In this document: piece by piece, positions 27,848 to 40,439 of the stretch
Numbering within the stretch: the stretch's first letter is position 1
Layout of the letters: each line of letters begins with the position of its first letter
From: Ophiura sarsii
Taxonomy: Eukaryota; Echinodermata; Ophiuroidea; Amphilepidida; Ophiuridae
Assembly (NCBI GenBank): GCA_035610835.1
Contig: CM069445.1
Location: forward strand, 34,460,811-34,524,810
Direction of reading: 5' to 3'
Length of the DNA: 64,000 bases
Notes under the pieces: generated by a model
Told to the model about the DNA's origin: nothing
Seen by the model: the letters and a program-made list of their open reading frames with translations, nothing else
The model's database searches: none
Program-made: the position numbers and the translations under genes

Positions 27848-28423
27848 GGGGGCTGTGCACCTTCATATAGCCTCCGTAAAACTGCCGTAACTTCTTCATT
27901 ATTCATTTAATCTAGATAAAAGTATACATTTTTTTGCAGGAAAGGGTTCAATGAATCCAACTATGATCATGAAATTGTTTTTTTGTAAAAATATTTATAA
28001 TTTTTTTAATTAGAGACCAAAAGTGCAAAAAAAACATGATTTTTTACCTCCAAAATCGTGAAAATCACCATTTTTGGTAAAAAATCACATTTTTTGGCAC
28101 TTTTTGGTCTCTAATTCAAAAAATAATAAAAAAATTCAAAAAAATCAAAAAACGATTCCTAGGGAATTGTATGAGGAATATAATAAAACTAGTATGACAA
28201 AATTTGACAAAATATATTTTGAGTTATCTTTGCAGAACCTAAAATGGGGCAAAAAACGTGTTTTTTATAATTTTTTCCAAAATGGTCAATTTTATGATCA
28301 TGGTTGGATTCATTGAACCCTTTCCTGCAAAAAAATGTATACTTTCATATAGATTAAATGAATAATGAAGAAGTTACGGCAGTTTTACGGAGGCTGTACC
28401 TAACCTGAAGGTGCACAGCCCCC
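27848..28423. mobile_element. TTAA-target MITE, family T1, long copy
   Basis: TTAA lies at 27844-27847 and 28424-28427. The TIR GGGGGCTGTGCACCTTCA is mirrored by GAAGGTGCACAGCCCCC. Most of the 576 bp folds on itself, with CTCCGTAAAACTGCCGTAAC at both ends. Confidence 0.87.
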
Positions 28424-28591
28424 TTAAGCATAGTAATGAAATCAGTACAAAAAGTACAATTTTGTAAAGGTTTAAATAATCATCCTTTAATAATGTAATT
28501 TAATATAAGCAACTTGTAGGAAGTTTATTAGCTTCATATTATATCTCATTTTCTATCAAAAGGCCATAAAGTATCCTAGATTGAAAAATAA

Positions 28592-28791
28592 GGCCAACAA
28601 GAAGAAAAAAATGTTTGTCTTAGAAACATTTTGTAAAAAACTAAGTGCTGTGCGATTTTCATGTTGAATCAAGCTTACCGAGAACCACAGGGAAAAAGAA
28701 AAAGACAAAATGCATCGCTGCCGTGTAGAGCTATAGCATATTTCACATACCAATGCGCACAGGTTTCTGAGACAATCCTCTTTTTTTGGCC
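28592..28791. mobile_element. PIF/Harbinger-like MITE, GGCC family, inverted relative of 3064-3321
   Basis: TAA duplications lie at 28589-28591 and 28792-28794. The right end, reversed, reads GGCCAAAAAAAGAGGATTGT, then CTCAGAAACCTGTG and CGCATTGGTATGTGAAAT, as in the 3-kb copy. Confidence 0.82.
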
Positions 28792-29025
28792 TAAGTTAAG
28801 AAAGATGGATGAGACTTTTAACAAACGATAATAATTAATTCATCATTCTTTATTCAATCATTCAAAATACAATAAAATTACTAAAAAAGAACAAACATAA
28901 AACCCCAGCACACGATGTTGGCCCATCAATGACCGAATGACCAGCACTGACCGATCAACATACAGGCAACATACAATAATTTAAGATATAAATCAGGTAT
29001 GGCGGAGACCTGAAGCCGTTGCACA

Positions 29026-29320
29026 CAAGGCTCAAGATAACAGGGTTTTTTACCTGGAGCTACTTTTTTCAAAAGTAGCGCCCGGATCATGGGATTTATT
29101 GAGAACCAGGAGCTACTTTCAGTCTACCGGGAGCTAACTTTTGATTAAATCGTATTGTCAAATTGAAATTCGATGTCTTGGGCAAGCTTACCGATCATCA
29201 ACGGGCGATGGTTTGGACAAAATATCAGCGCTCGGTTGTTCATTTTTCAGCATTACCGGGCGCTATGGCAGGAGGACCGAGGGGTAAAAATCGCTCAGCG
29301 CCTGCTTATCTTGAGCCTTG
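29026..29320. mobile_element. hAT-type MITE, 8-bp duplication GTTGCACA
   Basis: GTTGCACA is exact at 29018-29025 and 29321-29328. The TIR CAAGGCTCAAGATAA is perfect over 15 bp. The interior has several AGCTACTTTT/AAAAGTAGC inverted motifs. Confidence 0.9.
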
Positions 29321-29582
29321 GTTGCACACTGTGTGAAAGTCCTCGGGTCATACTTTTATACATGGGGCTGTGACCAATTGGGGCTTGTTTCCAACATTCC
29401 AGATTGTGTAACAACTACACAGCAGGGAAATTTTGTTAATCTCCTTAACCCTAACCTTCCTGGATCTTCCAAAACCCGACAGTGCTGCTACAATCTTGTA
29501 TTGCGCGGCCCCATCAATCTTGTGCCACGCTCAGCGCGTGGTTTTAACTTGCGAAAAAAAACTTTTTTTTTTTAACCTCCCT

Positions 29583-29655
29583 GTGTAGCTCATTTGGTTG
29601 AGCATCAGACTTGCACGCACGCGGCCAGGGTTGGATCCGTGGCACGTGCGCAGAC
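29583..29655 (+). mobile_element. tRNA-derived SINE head
   Basis: The A-box TAGCTCATTTGG is followed by TTGAGCATCAGACTTGCA and the B-box-like GGTTGGATCC. The stems do not form a complete tRNA. The downstream body is not defined. Confidence 0.6.
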
Positions 29656-29969
29656 TGATTTTCCCCTCAAATTTGACCCGTTTTTCTCTCCTGATAGTTT
29701 AATTCAGCAAAACACGCCCGGGGAGTTAGGGTAAATGAAAGAGACACAGAGACCTTAATGAAAATTGGAAAGTTTGGTCCCGACAAACCTAAACGTAGTA
29801 CGCAGTTATAGAGTGTAACCAAGCATGCATACTCAGATCTGTATTATGTATAAACTATTGTTTGATGTGAATTTATCCCATTTCCCTCTTACGTATAGCG
29901 TTTCCCCCGTGGTTTACCAACTCCAACTGTCTTGAAATGAAATAATTTATTATAATATAACGAGTTATA

Positions 29970-30690
29970 CAGGGTGTATCAGAACGGGTATCAGAATGAA
30001 TTATTCTGAGGCAATATGATTTATTACGGTTTGCATTTGATGGTATTGTTCTAACCTTTTTCACATATATCTTGCGCAAACGCCCAGCTTTCATAAGAAT
30101 TTTAAATTTTGAAAATCAGACATTTCTGATGGAAAATACAGACTTTCTGGTAAAGATGGTAGATTTCAATTTTGGTCGAAATGATCAATTTTAAAAATCT
30201 GTGAAATTACTAACCCTTCCTGAGATATCCATCTGTCCATAGGACATGTTTTATTTTTGGTCGCCATATCTCAACTTTTCACATCACTTGTATAACTATT
30301 TATTATTTGCATACTTTTGTGGGTGAATTTTGGAGATAAAGTTTGATTTTTAATCTGCAAATAAAACCTGGGATTAGTTCTGCTTGAGTGGTTTTAACTT
30401 TACTTTCTTTGGCGGGAGTTTTGAATATTGCTCATGTGGTGTGGGCTACATTGTTTGACATTTTGGGTGTATTGGTAGAGAGGATTGATTGAAATTGAAA
30501 ACACGTTTTTCATCGATTTTCGATTATGTCTTGCCACACGAGAACAAAAAGAGATATCTCAATGAAATTAACATATAATATAGGAAACATGTTCACCTTT
30601 ATATTGCAGGTGTTTAAATCAAAAACAATAATAATTTTGTATTTTTTATGTATTTTAGAAACACGGTACAGTTCTTTCTGATACACCCTG
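29970..30690. mobile_element. CAGGGTGT-family TIR element (family C), TA duplication
   Basis: TA-CAGGGTGTATCAGAA at the left and TTCTGATACACCCTG-TA at the right. The interior (AAACGCCCAGCTTTC; TTTCTTTGGCGGGAGTTTTG) matches 32190-32898. It is 721 bp and non-coding. Confidence 0.87.
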
Positions 30691-30917
30691 TATTGGAATT
30701 ATTTGATTGAAAAAGCTATATTTGCCAATATATATTATTATCAAAAAACAGGAATAATTTCCATTTTACTATGAAGCTACTTCGATGCCAAAGTGTAACT
30801 TATAAGACTTATTGAGTGTGAAATTAAAGTTGAAAAGTAAAAATTCCTAAATATGATAAATCTGGTCAGTGTGTTGCTAGAACTATCGTGTCAGTAATGT
30901 GTGAGTAGAAAACTTAA

Positions 30918-31461
30918 GGGGGTGTGGACCTTCAGGTATAGCCTCCGTAAAACTGCCGTAACTTCATCATTAATTTGATCTATATAAAAGTATACATATT
31001 TTTTTTGCAGGAAATGGTTCAATGAATCCAACCATGATCATTAAATTGACCATTTTGGAGAAAATTATAAAAAGCATGTTTTTTACCTATTTTAGGTTTG
31101 GTAAAGATAACAAAAAATATATTTTGTCAAATTTGTAAAGAATCACTTTTTGGGGTACTTTTTGGTCGATAAATCCAAAAATAATAATGATTTTCAAAAA
31201 ACAAAAAAGCACCATAGGGAATTGTATAAGGAATATAATAAATTTAGTATGAACAAATTTGACAAAATATATTTTGAGTTATCTTTTCCAAACATAAAAT
31301 GGGTCAAAAAACGTGTTTTTTATAAAAAAAATCAAAATGGTCAATTTCATGATCAATCATAGAACCCTTTACTGCAAAAAAATGTATACTTTTATACAGA
31401 TTAAATGAATAATAAAGGAGTTCCAACAGTTTTACGGAGGCTATACTGAGGGTCCACACCC
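30918..31461. mobile_element. TTAA-target MITE, family T1, third copy
   Basis: The left TTAA is at 30914-30917 with GGGGGTGTGGACCTTCAG. The right end reads GGTCCACACCC but the terminal CC-TTAA is lost. The internal motifs are the same as the other two copies. Confidence 0.8.
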
Positions 31462-31479
31462 AAGGGGGCTGGCTGTTAA

Positions 31480-31842
31480 CCCCCAAAAACATGACATTTA
31501 TCAAGCGCTGTAACTTTTGAACTTTTAATGTGATGTATATAAAAGTATACATTTTTGGAAAGTAAATGAGTCAGAGAATCCATTTTTGGTATCAAATTTC
31601 ACTAAATATGCTGATATTTTGAGTCTGGACAAAAAAAATCACTTTTGGGCTCAAAATTTGCTGCAAACGTAGCAAATCAGTTTTGGTAAATTAATGTTGA
31701 AATTGCACCAAAATCATCTTAAGACACTTCTCTAGAAATGGTTGGTCTTTTGGCATTTTTTGGTCAAAATTTTAAAAACTAAAAAAGGTTCACAATAATA
31801 GTCAAAATGTTGCAGCGCTTGATAAATGTCATGTTTTGGCCC
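31480..31842. mobile_element. TTAA-target foldback MITE, family T3
   Basis: TTAA lies at 31476-31479 and 31843-31846. ACATGACATTTATCAAGCGC is mirrored by GCGCTTGATAAATGTCATGT. The internal TATATAAAAGTATACAT is shared with family T1, suggesting a common origin. Confidence 0.85.
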
Positions 31843-31931
31843 TTAAAGCAATATTATGTGATCTTTCTTCAATTTTTTACACTTTTTTCTTCTTCTCTCT
31901 TATCATGCTAATAATGAAGTTTGACTTACAT

Positions 31932-32161
31932 ACTATGGTTTAATCAATTTCAAATTTGGCGAAAATTGTGAGGCTAGTATTTATCTGCGGGCCCAAATGG
32001 AATACTAGTACTTACTTGAACACCGCTGGCCGATACCTGCTTATATGATACGCAAACGAACCCCTACACCAATAAATATGCGCAATGACAAGGATTCTTT
32101 TTGCGCACAGACAAATACTAGCCTCGCAATTCTGGCCAATTTGGAATTGATCAAACTATGG
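31932..32161. mobile_element. Foldback MITE, family G, third copy
   Basis: ACTATGGTTTAATCAATTTC and GGAATTGATCAAACTATGG form the inverted repeat, with GCGGGCCCAAATGGAATAC inside. It abuts the family C element at 32190. Confidence 0.78.
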
Positions 32162-32189
32162 GAAACAATTGCCTGGCCTCATGAATCTA

Positions 32190-32898
32190 CAGGGTGTCCC
32201 AGAATGATCTATATCGAGGTAATACAATTTTGTTCCGATATGAACTTGATTGATATTGTCCAAACAGTTTTCATATATATCTTGCCCAAACGCCCAGCTT
32301 TCTTAGGAATTTTAGGTTTTAAAAATCGGACATTTCTAATGGAAAATACAGACTTTTTTGTAACAATAGTAGATTTCAAGTTTTTGTCGAAATTATCCAT
32401 AATAGGAAACCCTATAAAGTCACTAAACCCTTAACTTATTTCTGAAACGTTATTCGAATTATTATTGCACCCTATTCTTATTGACCCTGGCTTTTTGAGC
32501 TTTTTTGATAACAATCGATTATTGTGTGCATAGAAAACAAAGCTTCGATTGAATAGGGCAGGATTTGTTGAGCAGTTTTAACCTTCCTTTCTTTGGCGGG
32601 AGTTTTGTTTTCAATATAACTTATGAGGTGTGGAGTTCATTGTTTGAAATGCTGGTAGTGCTAGACAGAATAGCTGTAAACATGAATTATGTTAGCCAAA
32701 ATATGAAAATACGTTTTTCATCTATTTTCGATTATGTCTTGCCACAGTGGAGCAAAAAGAGATATCTCAATGAAATTAACAGAATAAGTAGGAAACATTT
32801 CCACCATCATATCTCAAGTATCTAAATTTGAAACACTATTTGTTTTATATTTTTTATATATTTTTGAAACCCGGTATAGATCATTCTGGGACACCCTG
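32190..32898. mobile_element. CAGGGTGT-family TIR element (family C), second copy
   Basis: TA-CAGGGTGTCCCAGAATGA and TCATTCTGGGACACCCTG-TA. It has the same length class (709 bp) and interior as 29970-30690. Confidence 0.87.
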
Positions 32899-33723
32899 TA
32901 TCTTGACTGGTTTTGTTTTAAACATCGCAGAACTTTTCTAAATCATAACGGAAATCTGCTTCCAATTTAAGGAATTTTTTCAACATGTTTTAAAAAAAAT
33001 GATAATAAAGCATTCCCTAACGGTGTCAAACCATGGAATTCTTTTTACAAACCAAAAAAAAACACTCAGAAAATAAACTGTCGGGTTAACCCAACAACAT
33101 GAACAACTTATATTCACATTTTGATTTTGAAGTTATTCGGAAACGTATCGCTGTGTAACTTAAGATATTTAAGTTTCATAGTTTAAATGTAATTTGACAC
33201 AAAAAATTGCATTTAGAGGAAAAAGTCAAAGATAGAGGGCGTTCTATGAAAAAGATCGCATATTTTTGTAGTAAAAGCAAAACACTTTGCTAAAATCTTT
33301 TGGAGTGGAAATCATAAAAGTTACTTTTGGGCATGGTGCAGGTAACTCAAGTTTGATGCAAGATGTGGGGTGTGTCTTGTCCCACCAAAATCATTAATAG
33401 TGTGGCACTCTTCGGAGATATTCACATTTTTATTAAGTTAATGACTTAATTCAGAACCGAAATTTGAGATAAAATTACACCAGTTTCGTCAAATCTTGAA
33501 CATTTGGAAATTGCAGTGGTTCTGATACAGAATTTCTGGGGAATATGCAAGAACATTTTTGATCAAAATTGACCCGTATGAGGTATTACAATTAAAAGTG
33601 AATTACTGAAGGGATGATTGTTGCTACATGTACTGAATATCCTTGAAGTTACATGGGGATTGGGAAAACTCGGTATATTCCATGACTATAGCGTTGAAAT
33701 CTGAGACAAATATACTCTCTAAA
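32899..33723. other. Intergenic sequence, no recognised element
   Basis: AT-rich with no supported gene or repeat. Confidence 0.4.
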
Positions 33724-33971
33724 TGTAAAAGAGTGGTTTTCCACTCTGTCAAGGAGTTAAACGCAGGACAACACATTTTTTAATGTGGAAAAACACTCTA
33801 AAAGGAGTGAAAGGAGATTGTATATGACAATGTTCCATTCTATTGAGATTTAAAAATTAACTTTCACACTCATTTTAGAGTTGAAATTTTCCACTCTAAA
33901 ACGGGTTGTCCTGCGTTTCACTCCCTTAACTCCTTTTCGAGTGAATTTTCACTCTTTCCACTCGTTTTACA
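33724..33971. mobile_element. Foldback MITE with TGTAAAAGAGTGG termini
   Basis: The left TGTAAAAGAGTGG is mirrored by CCACTCGTTTTACA. Inside, GGAGTTAAACGCAGGACAAC pairs with GTTGTCCTGCGTTTCACTCC. A diverged relative lies near 37830-37930. Confidence 0.78.
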
Positions 33972-35357
33972 TAGGTTGGAAAAAGCAAGTAGTTTATACG
34001 ATAATATCATCTTGAAATACTGGAAACTTAGTTGGTTTCCAGTATGTACGATAATATAAAGGAAGTGCAAGCAACATTTGGATAGCTTCAAATTGAAATG
34101 TCGCCCTCTATCATATGTTGTCGGGTGGTTAAATCAACTAAAAGTGACTCAGTGACAGTATGATGAGCAAAGCTAAGCAAAAGAGTCGTTTTATTAAGTG
34201 AGATGTTGTCCTATTTAATGCAAAATATTCAAGCAAAGTAACCGTTACATATTAATAATAAATACGGGAAATTGTTTTACTGCTTATACCCTATCGAATT
34301 ATGAGGTGACTCAACATGCTCGCACATGTGAGGCTCGTCTTCAGAAGATAGCACATGTGAACTGCTATTTTATGGGGGACAAGTACAAAGCCCTCGGGCG
34401 GACATCCCCGTGCGAGCGAGTGCCATGAAGCACTTGTGACGAGCTGTGGGATCTTTATGGCACTGAGGCAGGTCGCATCCCAATAGGTCGAAGAAAAGTG
34501 GTCTTTCAGTGACAACTACTGCATTAACATGTTGTGTTTTTTGCCACATAGGCCTAAGTCTTTTTCGGTAAAAGCATCCGCTAGCGAAAAATATGTCAGG
34601 CTTGGCACTGCACATTTCAGTAACAGAGGGCTGTGGAAAAGGGCAGGGTCTTACGTGTTTTTAGAAGCTGGGAAAGAGTCATATCTAGTCCTTGATTGAC
34701 TTACAAATTTGAAAAGTCCGGTCTTTGCCGTGACAATTCAAAAAGTGACAAAGTGACGTACACTTTGAGGTGTTTTGGTTTGATAGCAATTTGTACAACT
34801 GTAGTTAATTGAATGACATCCATTTAAAAAGTGTGTTTTTTATAACGTGCACAGTCAAGTTCAAGCGTAGTTTTAAGAGCCACCTAGCAAAAATACATAT
34901 CTCATTTGTTTAAATGCTAGTGGTGGTATCCTTTGGCCAAAAGTGTCCATCATTTTAATTAGTGATGTACATCTGTACATTGTGCAAAACATGTAGGCCT
35001 AATGGATAAGCTATTTGCACAATCATTTGTATACGGTATTGGACGTGCGTGCCTAAACATTAATAACGCACACTAGTAAAAACAAATCTTGATATTGTCA
35101 TCAGAGCAGCTAATTGGCAAATGCACCTACATGAACACGTTCCTGCAGGGCACATTTTGTGTTAAGTGCATCGCTTAAAGGTTTTTACAGACCCATAATT
35201 GAGATAGTTCTTCGTCAAGGTGTATAAAATATAGTGGCCTGCAGCCTGCAGGTTATATGAAACATTATTCTTTTCAATATATAGGACAACGTTTGACCCT
35301 TACTTTATGACTGGTGGATGGATGATTCACCAAGTCATGCTCTGCTATCTCATTATA
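33972..35357. other. Intergenic sequence with a GC-richer patch
   Basis: 34320-34620 is GC-richer and open on the minus strand (about 80 codons), but I recognise no domain, splice context or family and do not call a gene. The rest is AT-rich without structure. Confidence 0.35.
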
Positions 35358-35584
35358 CACTCTTAGAAAAAGGGTGCTTCAGGGCTGTCCCGTATATGGA
35401 ACTCAGGATTTAAAGATTCTTTTATTTTAAAGAACCCAAACAACTTCTGTATGGAACCTTGATATGTTCTTAAGACGCACCTTTAAAGGTTCTTTAAAGG
35501 TTCTTTTTGGAACCTTTAAAGGAAATTAAAGGGTTCCGAATACACGGGACAGTCAAAAACCCTGAAGCACCCTTTCTAAGAGTG
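35358..35584. mobile_element. CACT-termini MITE, TA duplication
   Basis: CACTCTTAGAAAAAGGGTGC is mirrored by GCACCCTTTCTAAGAGTG, with TA on both sides. The interior has GGTTCTTTAAAGGTTC repeats. Confidence 0.87.
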
Positions 35585-36362
35585 TAAGCATTCATGATAG
35601 ACCCGCTATCACAAAGCTATCACCATGAGCATTATGATTTTTTTCATTGGATGACCTAACACACACAAAAAAGCTCTTAAAACTTGATATCTGAAGTGAC
35701 GACACATTTTAGGCAATTTAAAATAAGTCTTAATATTATTGACGCGTTTGTGTTGGCATGATTGTACTGTTTTCAACGTTAAAATAGAGTGACAATCCGA
35801 ATTTAATTAAATAGTTTTTGTTAAAAACGATACTCGATTCGTTTTTTCATTTTCCCCGCCTTCCAAGGCCCTAAAGTCACGGCGTTGATGTGCGGATGTG
35901 CCGTCACTGAAACTATACGGTCACATAAAAACAATTTAGTGAGTTATATTAACCCATTACTGTACCTAATATTCTTGTCTATGATGAGTAGTTTTATTGA
36001 TGATTTTTTATCCGCGTGGCACCGGCAGCATAATAAAACAAATCTTCGTATAAATTAAAAATCTCCAGGCATACGAGAGTTTGCGGCAAAATAATATTGA
36101 AATATATACAAACATGAAATTCGAATGGATCAGTGTCATTCAACAAATGACAAAACGACTGAATAAGATCTTGCATTTATAATCAATCTAGTATTGCCAT
36201 TCCTAATGTGTGGGTAAAACGCATATGTTGTTTATTTGAGAATTGTAGATAAGGTGTCCCAAGAAAAACGTACCCAACAAACAAGTTTAGTATAGCTTTT
36301 AACATATAAAATAGTATTCGAAGTTGCATGGTTAATGATCATACAAAAACAGGTGTTTTAAA

Positions 36363-36672
36363 CAGTGGCGTAAATTTGTTTTTTGGCATGGGGGGGGGGG
36401 GGTTGATTGGCTGCTGACGCGTTAGCGCCAATTGCGCGCACATGGGGGTGTCTGAGACATGTGGCACCTTAGAAGCTGGACGTTTTTGTATTTGATCTGG
36501 ATTCGTGCAATTTGGCGAATAATTTAAGGAATTTACAAACTCCCAATACGGTGAGCATGTTATACATGCATAATGGGGGAGATGGTTGCATATAGCCTAA
36601 GGCCACCCCTGGTTAAATATTGGGGGTGGGCGATATCCCCCAACCCACCTACGCGGGATTTACGCCTATACT
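36363..36672. mobile_element. hAT-type MITE, CAGTGGCGTAAA terminus
   Basis: It starts CAGTGGCGTAAATTTG and ends near GGGATTTACGCC. The flanks GTTTTAAA (36355-36362) and CTTTTAAA are a 7-of-8 duplication. It contains a 12-G run and the GCGTTAGCGCCAATTGCGCG motif. Confidence 0.65.
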
Positions 36673-36899
36673 TTTAAAAACGCTGGTGCCAGGTCAATAA
36701 ATGTATAATCCTGAAAACCCAAGGTAATAAACATAATTATGATGAAGTGCTCATGACATGAGGCTGGGAGTGCAGAGTCCCGATTCCACACCGTCGTATC
36801 TAGTACTAGTAGTAAGATAAAAGCCTCGGTCATTATATGGATATAATATAAGTTTGTCTGAGTCGTATTAATTCTCTTTGTACCATTATTACAAAGCCT

Positions 36900-37000
36900 G
36901 TTTTTGCTATCTACTGAAGACGACGAAACATACATACCTGTTTGTGCTACCTACTGAAGACGACGAAACATACATACCCTGTTTATGCTATCTGTTTATG
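36900..37000. repeat. Short tandem: CTACTGAAGACGACGAAACA units
   Basis: Two and a half copies of a ~47-bp unit (TGCTATCTACTGAAGACGAC, then GAAACATACATACC). It is related to the hairpin minisatellite at 10570-11060. Confidence 0.8.
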
Positions 37001-37069
37001 CTAGCCTTTATAGCTCATTCATTGTACGATGGATGGACGGATCATGGATGGATGAATGGATGGGATGGG

Positions 37070-37210
37070 AGCAGTGGCGCAGCTATTTTTTTATGAGACG
37101 GGGGGTGGGGGGGGGGGGGGAGAGAAATAAAGTGCATCGACATAAACGTTACCAATTACACAGATGTGCGCGATTCTTTGGGGGTGGAGCACATGCGCGC
37201 GTAACGCACG
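37070..37210 (+). mobile_element. CAGTGGCGC...G-tract element, one end only
   Basis: It starts CAGTGGCGCAGC and holds a G-rich tract (37100-37121) and GCGCGCGTAACGC. The other end is not clear. Confidence 0.45.
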
Positions 37211-37385
37211 AATTGCTATCTTTGTACGCAGGATATTATAGAGCGTCCTTGCTTTGTAGGCCTACTATGTATTTGACCGTCATAATTCCACGATACTCCT
37301 AAAATGAACCGACAGTGCCAATCTAAACCGACATGTCAACAGACAGCCTCAAATATTAGTGGGCAGCGCACCCTTCACTGAAAAC

Positions 37386-37680
37386 CTAAACTGGTCATCC
37401 TGACTAACTTAAAGTTAGCCTCAGATGGTTTCCATCTTGACTAGCTTAAGCATTGCTGGACTAGCTTTACGTTAGTCGCTCGACTTGACTAGCTTGATGT
37501 TAGTCCGTCCTAAGCTGGACTAGTTTACGCTAGATGCTCGACTAGCTTTAAAAGTTAGTCCAGGCTCGGATGGTGTCCATCTTGACTATAGCTTTTAGAG
37601 CTCCCTAGCCTAGTCCAGTATTGCTGGACTAGCTTTATTGCTGGACTAGCTTTACGGTCGCTCGACTAGCTTTTATTCTT
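37386..37680. repeat. GACTAGCTT minisatellite
   Basis: Degenerate direct copies of CTGGACTAGCTTTACG and TTAGTCGCTCGACTAGC, with inverted partners, form about 300 bp of tandem array. Confidence 0.75.
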
Positions 37681-39427
37681 TGACCATTACCTGGTTGCAA
37701 TAATGTTAGCAGAATATGATATCAGAGGTGTTTTAATCCGATAATTGCAATTTTGCGACGGACAGAGAATATCAATCTATAAATAATCTATTCTAGTTTA
37801 AATATTACTCGGTGAGTGAGTGACATGAGAATTGGATAAATCACTCTCTATAGAGTGATTTTCCATTGTTTTAGAATGAAAATAATTTCACTCCCGTGTT
37901 AGAGTATATTACTTGTTCTCACTCTTTTACATATTACTATTAGAGAGTATAGTCAGCATGAAGAAGATTTAGTGATGGGGTTAGTGATAAGTCCATCTGT
38001 ATTATATATAAATTAAAGCTGATAAAGAACATTAAATTGCATCTTGATTTTTTCAAGAGGATGTTTTAAGTTCGCTGGAAGGGTCGGCGGCAGAATGTTT
38101 TTAAAAGTTGGGGGCGGGGGGGGGGGGGGCGTATATCATCATGTAAGCGCAGCGAGTGGAGCGAGAACATTTTGAATGCCATTTCAGACCTCAATATATT
38201 TTTGTCAGACATTTTAATATTTCTAAGCCATGATTTAGACCTCATTATTAACTCATTTGATAAAATATGAGTGTTTAGATGGGCCGCGTAAGCCAAAAGG
38301 CAGGGGTTGTAGGGCCTATATACCCCAAATCATAAAGTGGGGAGGGGAAATGCGCATCCCCCAGTCAGCTCAAGCCCCATCCCATTATGTCCCCAAACAA
38401 TCGAAAATTTTGAATTTTATTGTCAATATACTCAAAATTGGTCTGAAATGTCTAATTTAGAACAATTAGGCCATTAGGGGAATATGGGGCAACTGGACCG
38501 GGGGGGGGGGGGCAAGTGGTCCGAAATGAAGGATTTTGTAATTGTATGGGCATACTGCTTTCTTTCGAACAATACGACTTTTGTTGATACTTGACATATA
38601 TCTTTACCTTCTACAATCCAAAACATTTGGAACTTCAGGGTATACATGTGATTTTTCTCCATATCTTTGAAGCTAACTCCTTGAGTGACTGATTGAAAAT
38701 TCACAGATAGTATGGGCGATATATGAAGATGGGGTTTAGATCACGTTTAATGTACTTTATATTTGACAGATATGCAACAGTAAATATATACATGCAGTAC
38801 AGTCGTCTTAAGATACTAGGTGCATATTGCATTTGATGGGTGCTATATTGTAGTGTGCTTAGGGACTTTCCGAAATATGATTAAAACCATAGGTTGTGGT
38901 TGAAATGACCGTAAAATGGCGCATATTGCTAATTTGGGACATTGGTGGTTTGGATTTCCGATCAATATTATCATTTAAAGAATGCTTCAACTTAAATCAT
39001 TATCACGGGTATTCATTTGGTAGAGTTATTAGTTCATGAATTTGCAAATAACAAAGTACACCATTTCTTACTTATCTAAAGACACTCGTCTACTTGTAGG
39101 ACTCGAACGCCGTAATATTTGCGAATTCAAAGATACTCACTGGCTACAGAAATCTGTGTAATGGCTAAAAACAAAAATGCAGTTTTGCCTTTTTTCTGAA
39201 ATGTATTGGAATTATTGATTATTATGACAAATGGTGGTATGTTTTAAAACATTTTGGCGTAAAATGTATTACGTCACAGGCGTGTTTTAATAACGTTTCA
39301 TCTCGACAAAGTGCTACGTCATTTGTTGGGGTAAGTGGTCCGAAGGGGTGTGGGGCAACTGGACCGCCTGCAAAAACTTAATCAAAATTGTAAAATTCAT
39401 TTTGAAAATGAGTTGTTAGTGTCAATA

Positions 39428-40246
39428 CACTCTAAGAAAAAAAGGGTTCTAGCGGGGGTTCTTGAAATGGCAAATGGTTCTTGGCAGAACCATGTTTCTC
39501 TAAAGAACCTTTAAAGGTTCTAAAAAGGTTTGTTAGGGGTTCTTTAACACCGCAAAAAGGTTCTATGTAGTGAGATGGTTCCAGAAAGAACCCTTATTTG
39601 GGGGGGGGGGGGGAATTTGCATACGTGCATCTTAATAAATGAGTTCGCAATGTAATAATTGTTTTGTAACCCTGTTAATAAATGGTACTGTGTAAAAAAT
39701 TACAAATATTTACTTTCTACTTTATTTCTTTATTGATATGATTATAACCAAGTATAATCAATGACTTAAGACTTTGACTTGCTGACTTTTATTAATTTAA
39801 CACCATTGATTCTGTATTTTGTAATTATCTAGTCAGATTCACAGTCAGTTTGTTCATCATTTAATAGAACCTTAAGGGTTCGGCATACATGCCAAAACTG
39901 AAGAACCTTTTTAGGTTCTTTCAAGAACCCTTTCAGAGGGTTCTTGATAGAACCATGAGGGTTCTAAATAGAGGACAAATCTGAAGAACCATTTAAGGTT
40001 CTATTTATAACCCTTTTTTGGGGCTATTTGAAGAACCCTACATGAATGGTTCCTCAAGGAACCATGAGGGTTCTAAATAGAGGACAAATCTGAAGAACCA
40101 TTTAAGGTTCTTTTAAGAACCTTTCTTAGGGGTTCTTTGAAGAACCATTAAAAATGGTTCTCAGGGGGAACCCTCGAGGGTTCTAAATAGAGGACAAGCT
40201 GAAGAACCTTTTAAGGTTCTAAGTCGCACCTTTTTTTCTGAGAGTG
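39428..40246. mobile_element. CACT-termini element with GGTTCT/AGAACC array, TA duplication
   Basis: The ends are CACTCTAAGAAAAAAAGG and CCTTTTTTTCTGAGAGTG with TA on both sides. The interior has repeated GAAGAACCATTTAAGGTTCT and GAGGGTTCTAAATAGAGGAC (period ~90 bp) and a 13-G run. Confidence 0.85.
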
Positions 40247-40439
40247 TAAAACATGACTCGGTATTGAAATGTGAATAGAATATGAAATAATTCACATTCT
40301 TTCAAGTTCTTAGACATTTTGGGGCATTTCGGGTCTAATACCACTATTTCTGATATTGAAGGATGACAATTGCGTTCGAACAGCAAAATACTTTTCACTG
40401 AACCGCGATTTGCAAAATCCTGTGGATCACGTTCTTTTT

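Noticed and set aside
28074..28316. Lys/Asn-rich 80-codon ORF (and its relative at 31150)
   Set aside because: Both lie inside TTAA-target MITEs and are AT-rich palindrome translations, not transposase.
34370..34615. Minus-strand 81-codon ORF with several Cys
   Set aside because: No start context, splice partner or family that I recognise; GC-rich chance frame more likely.
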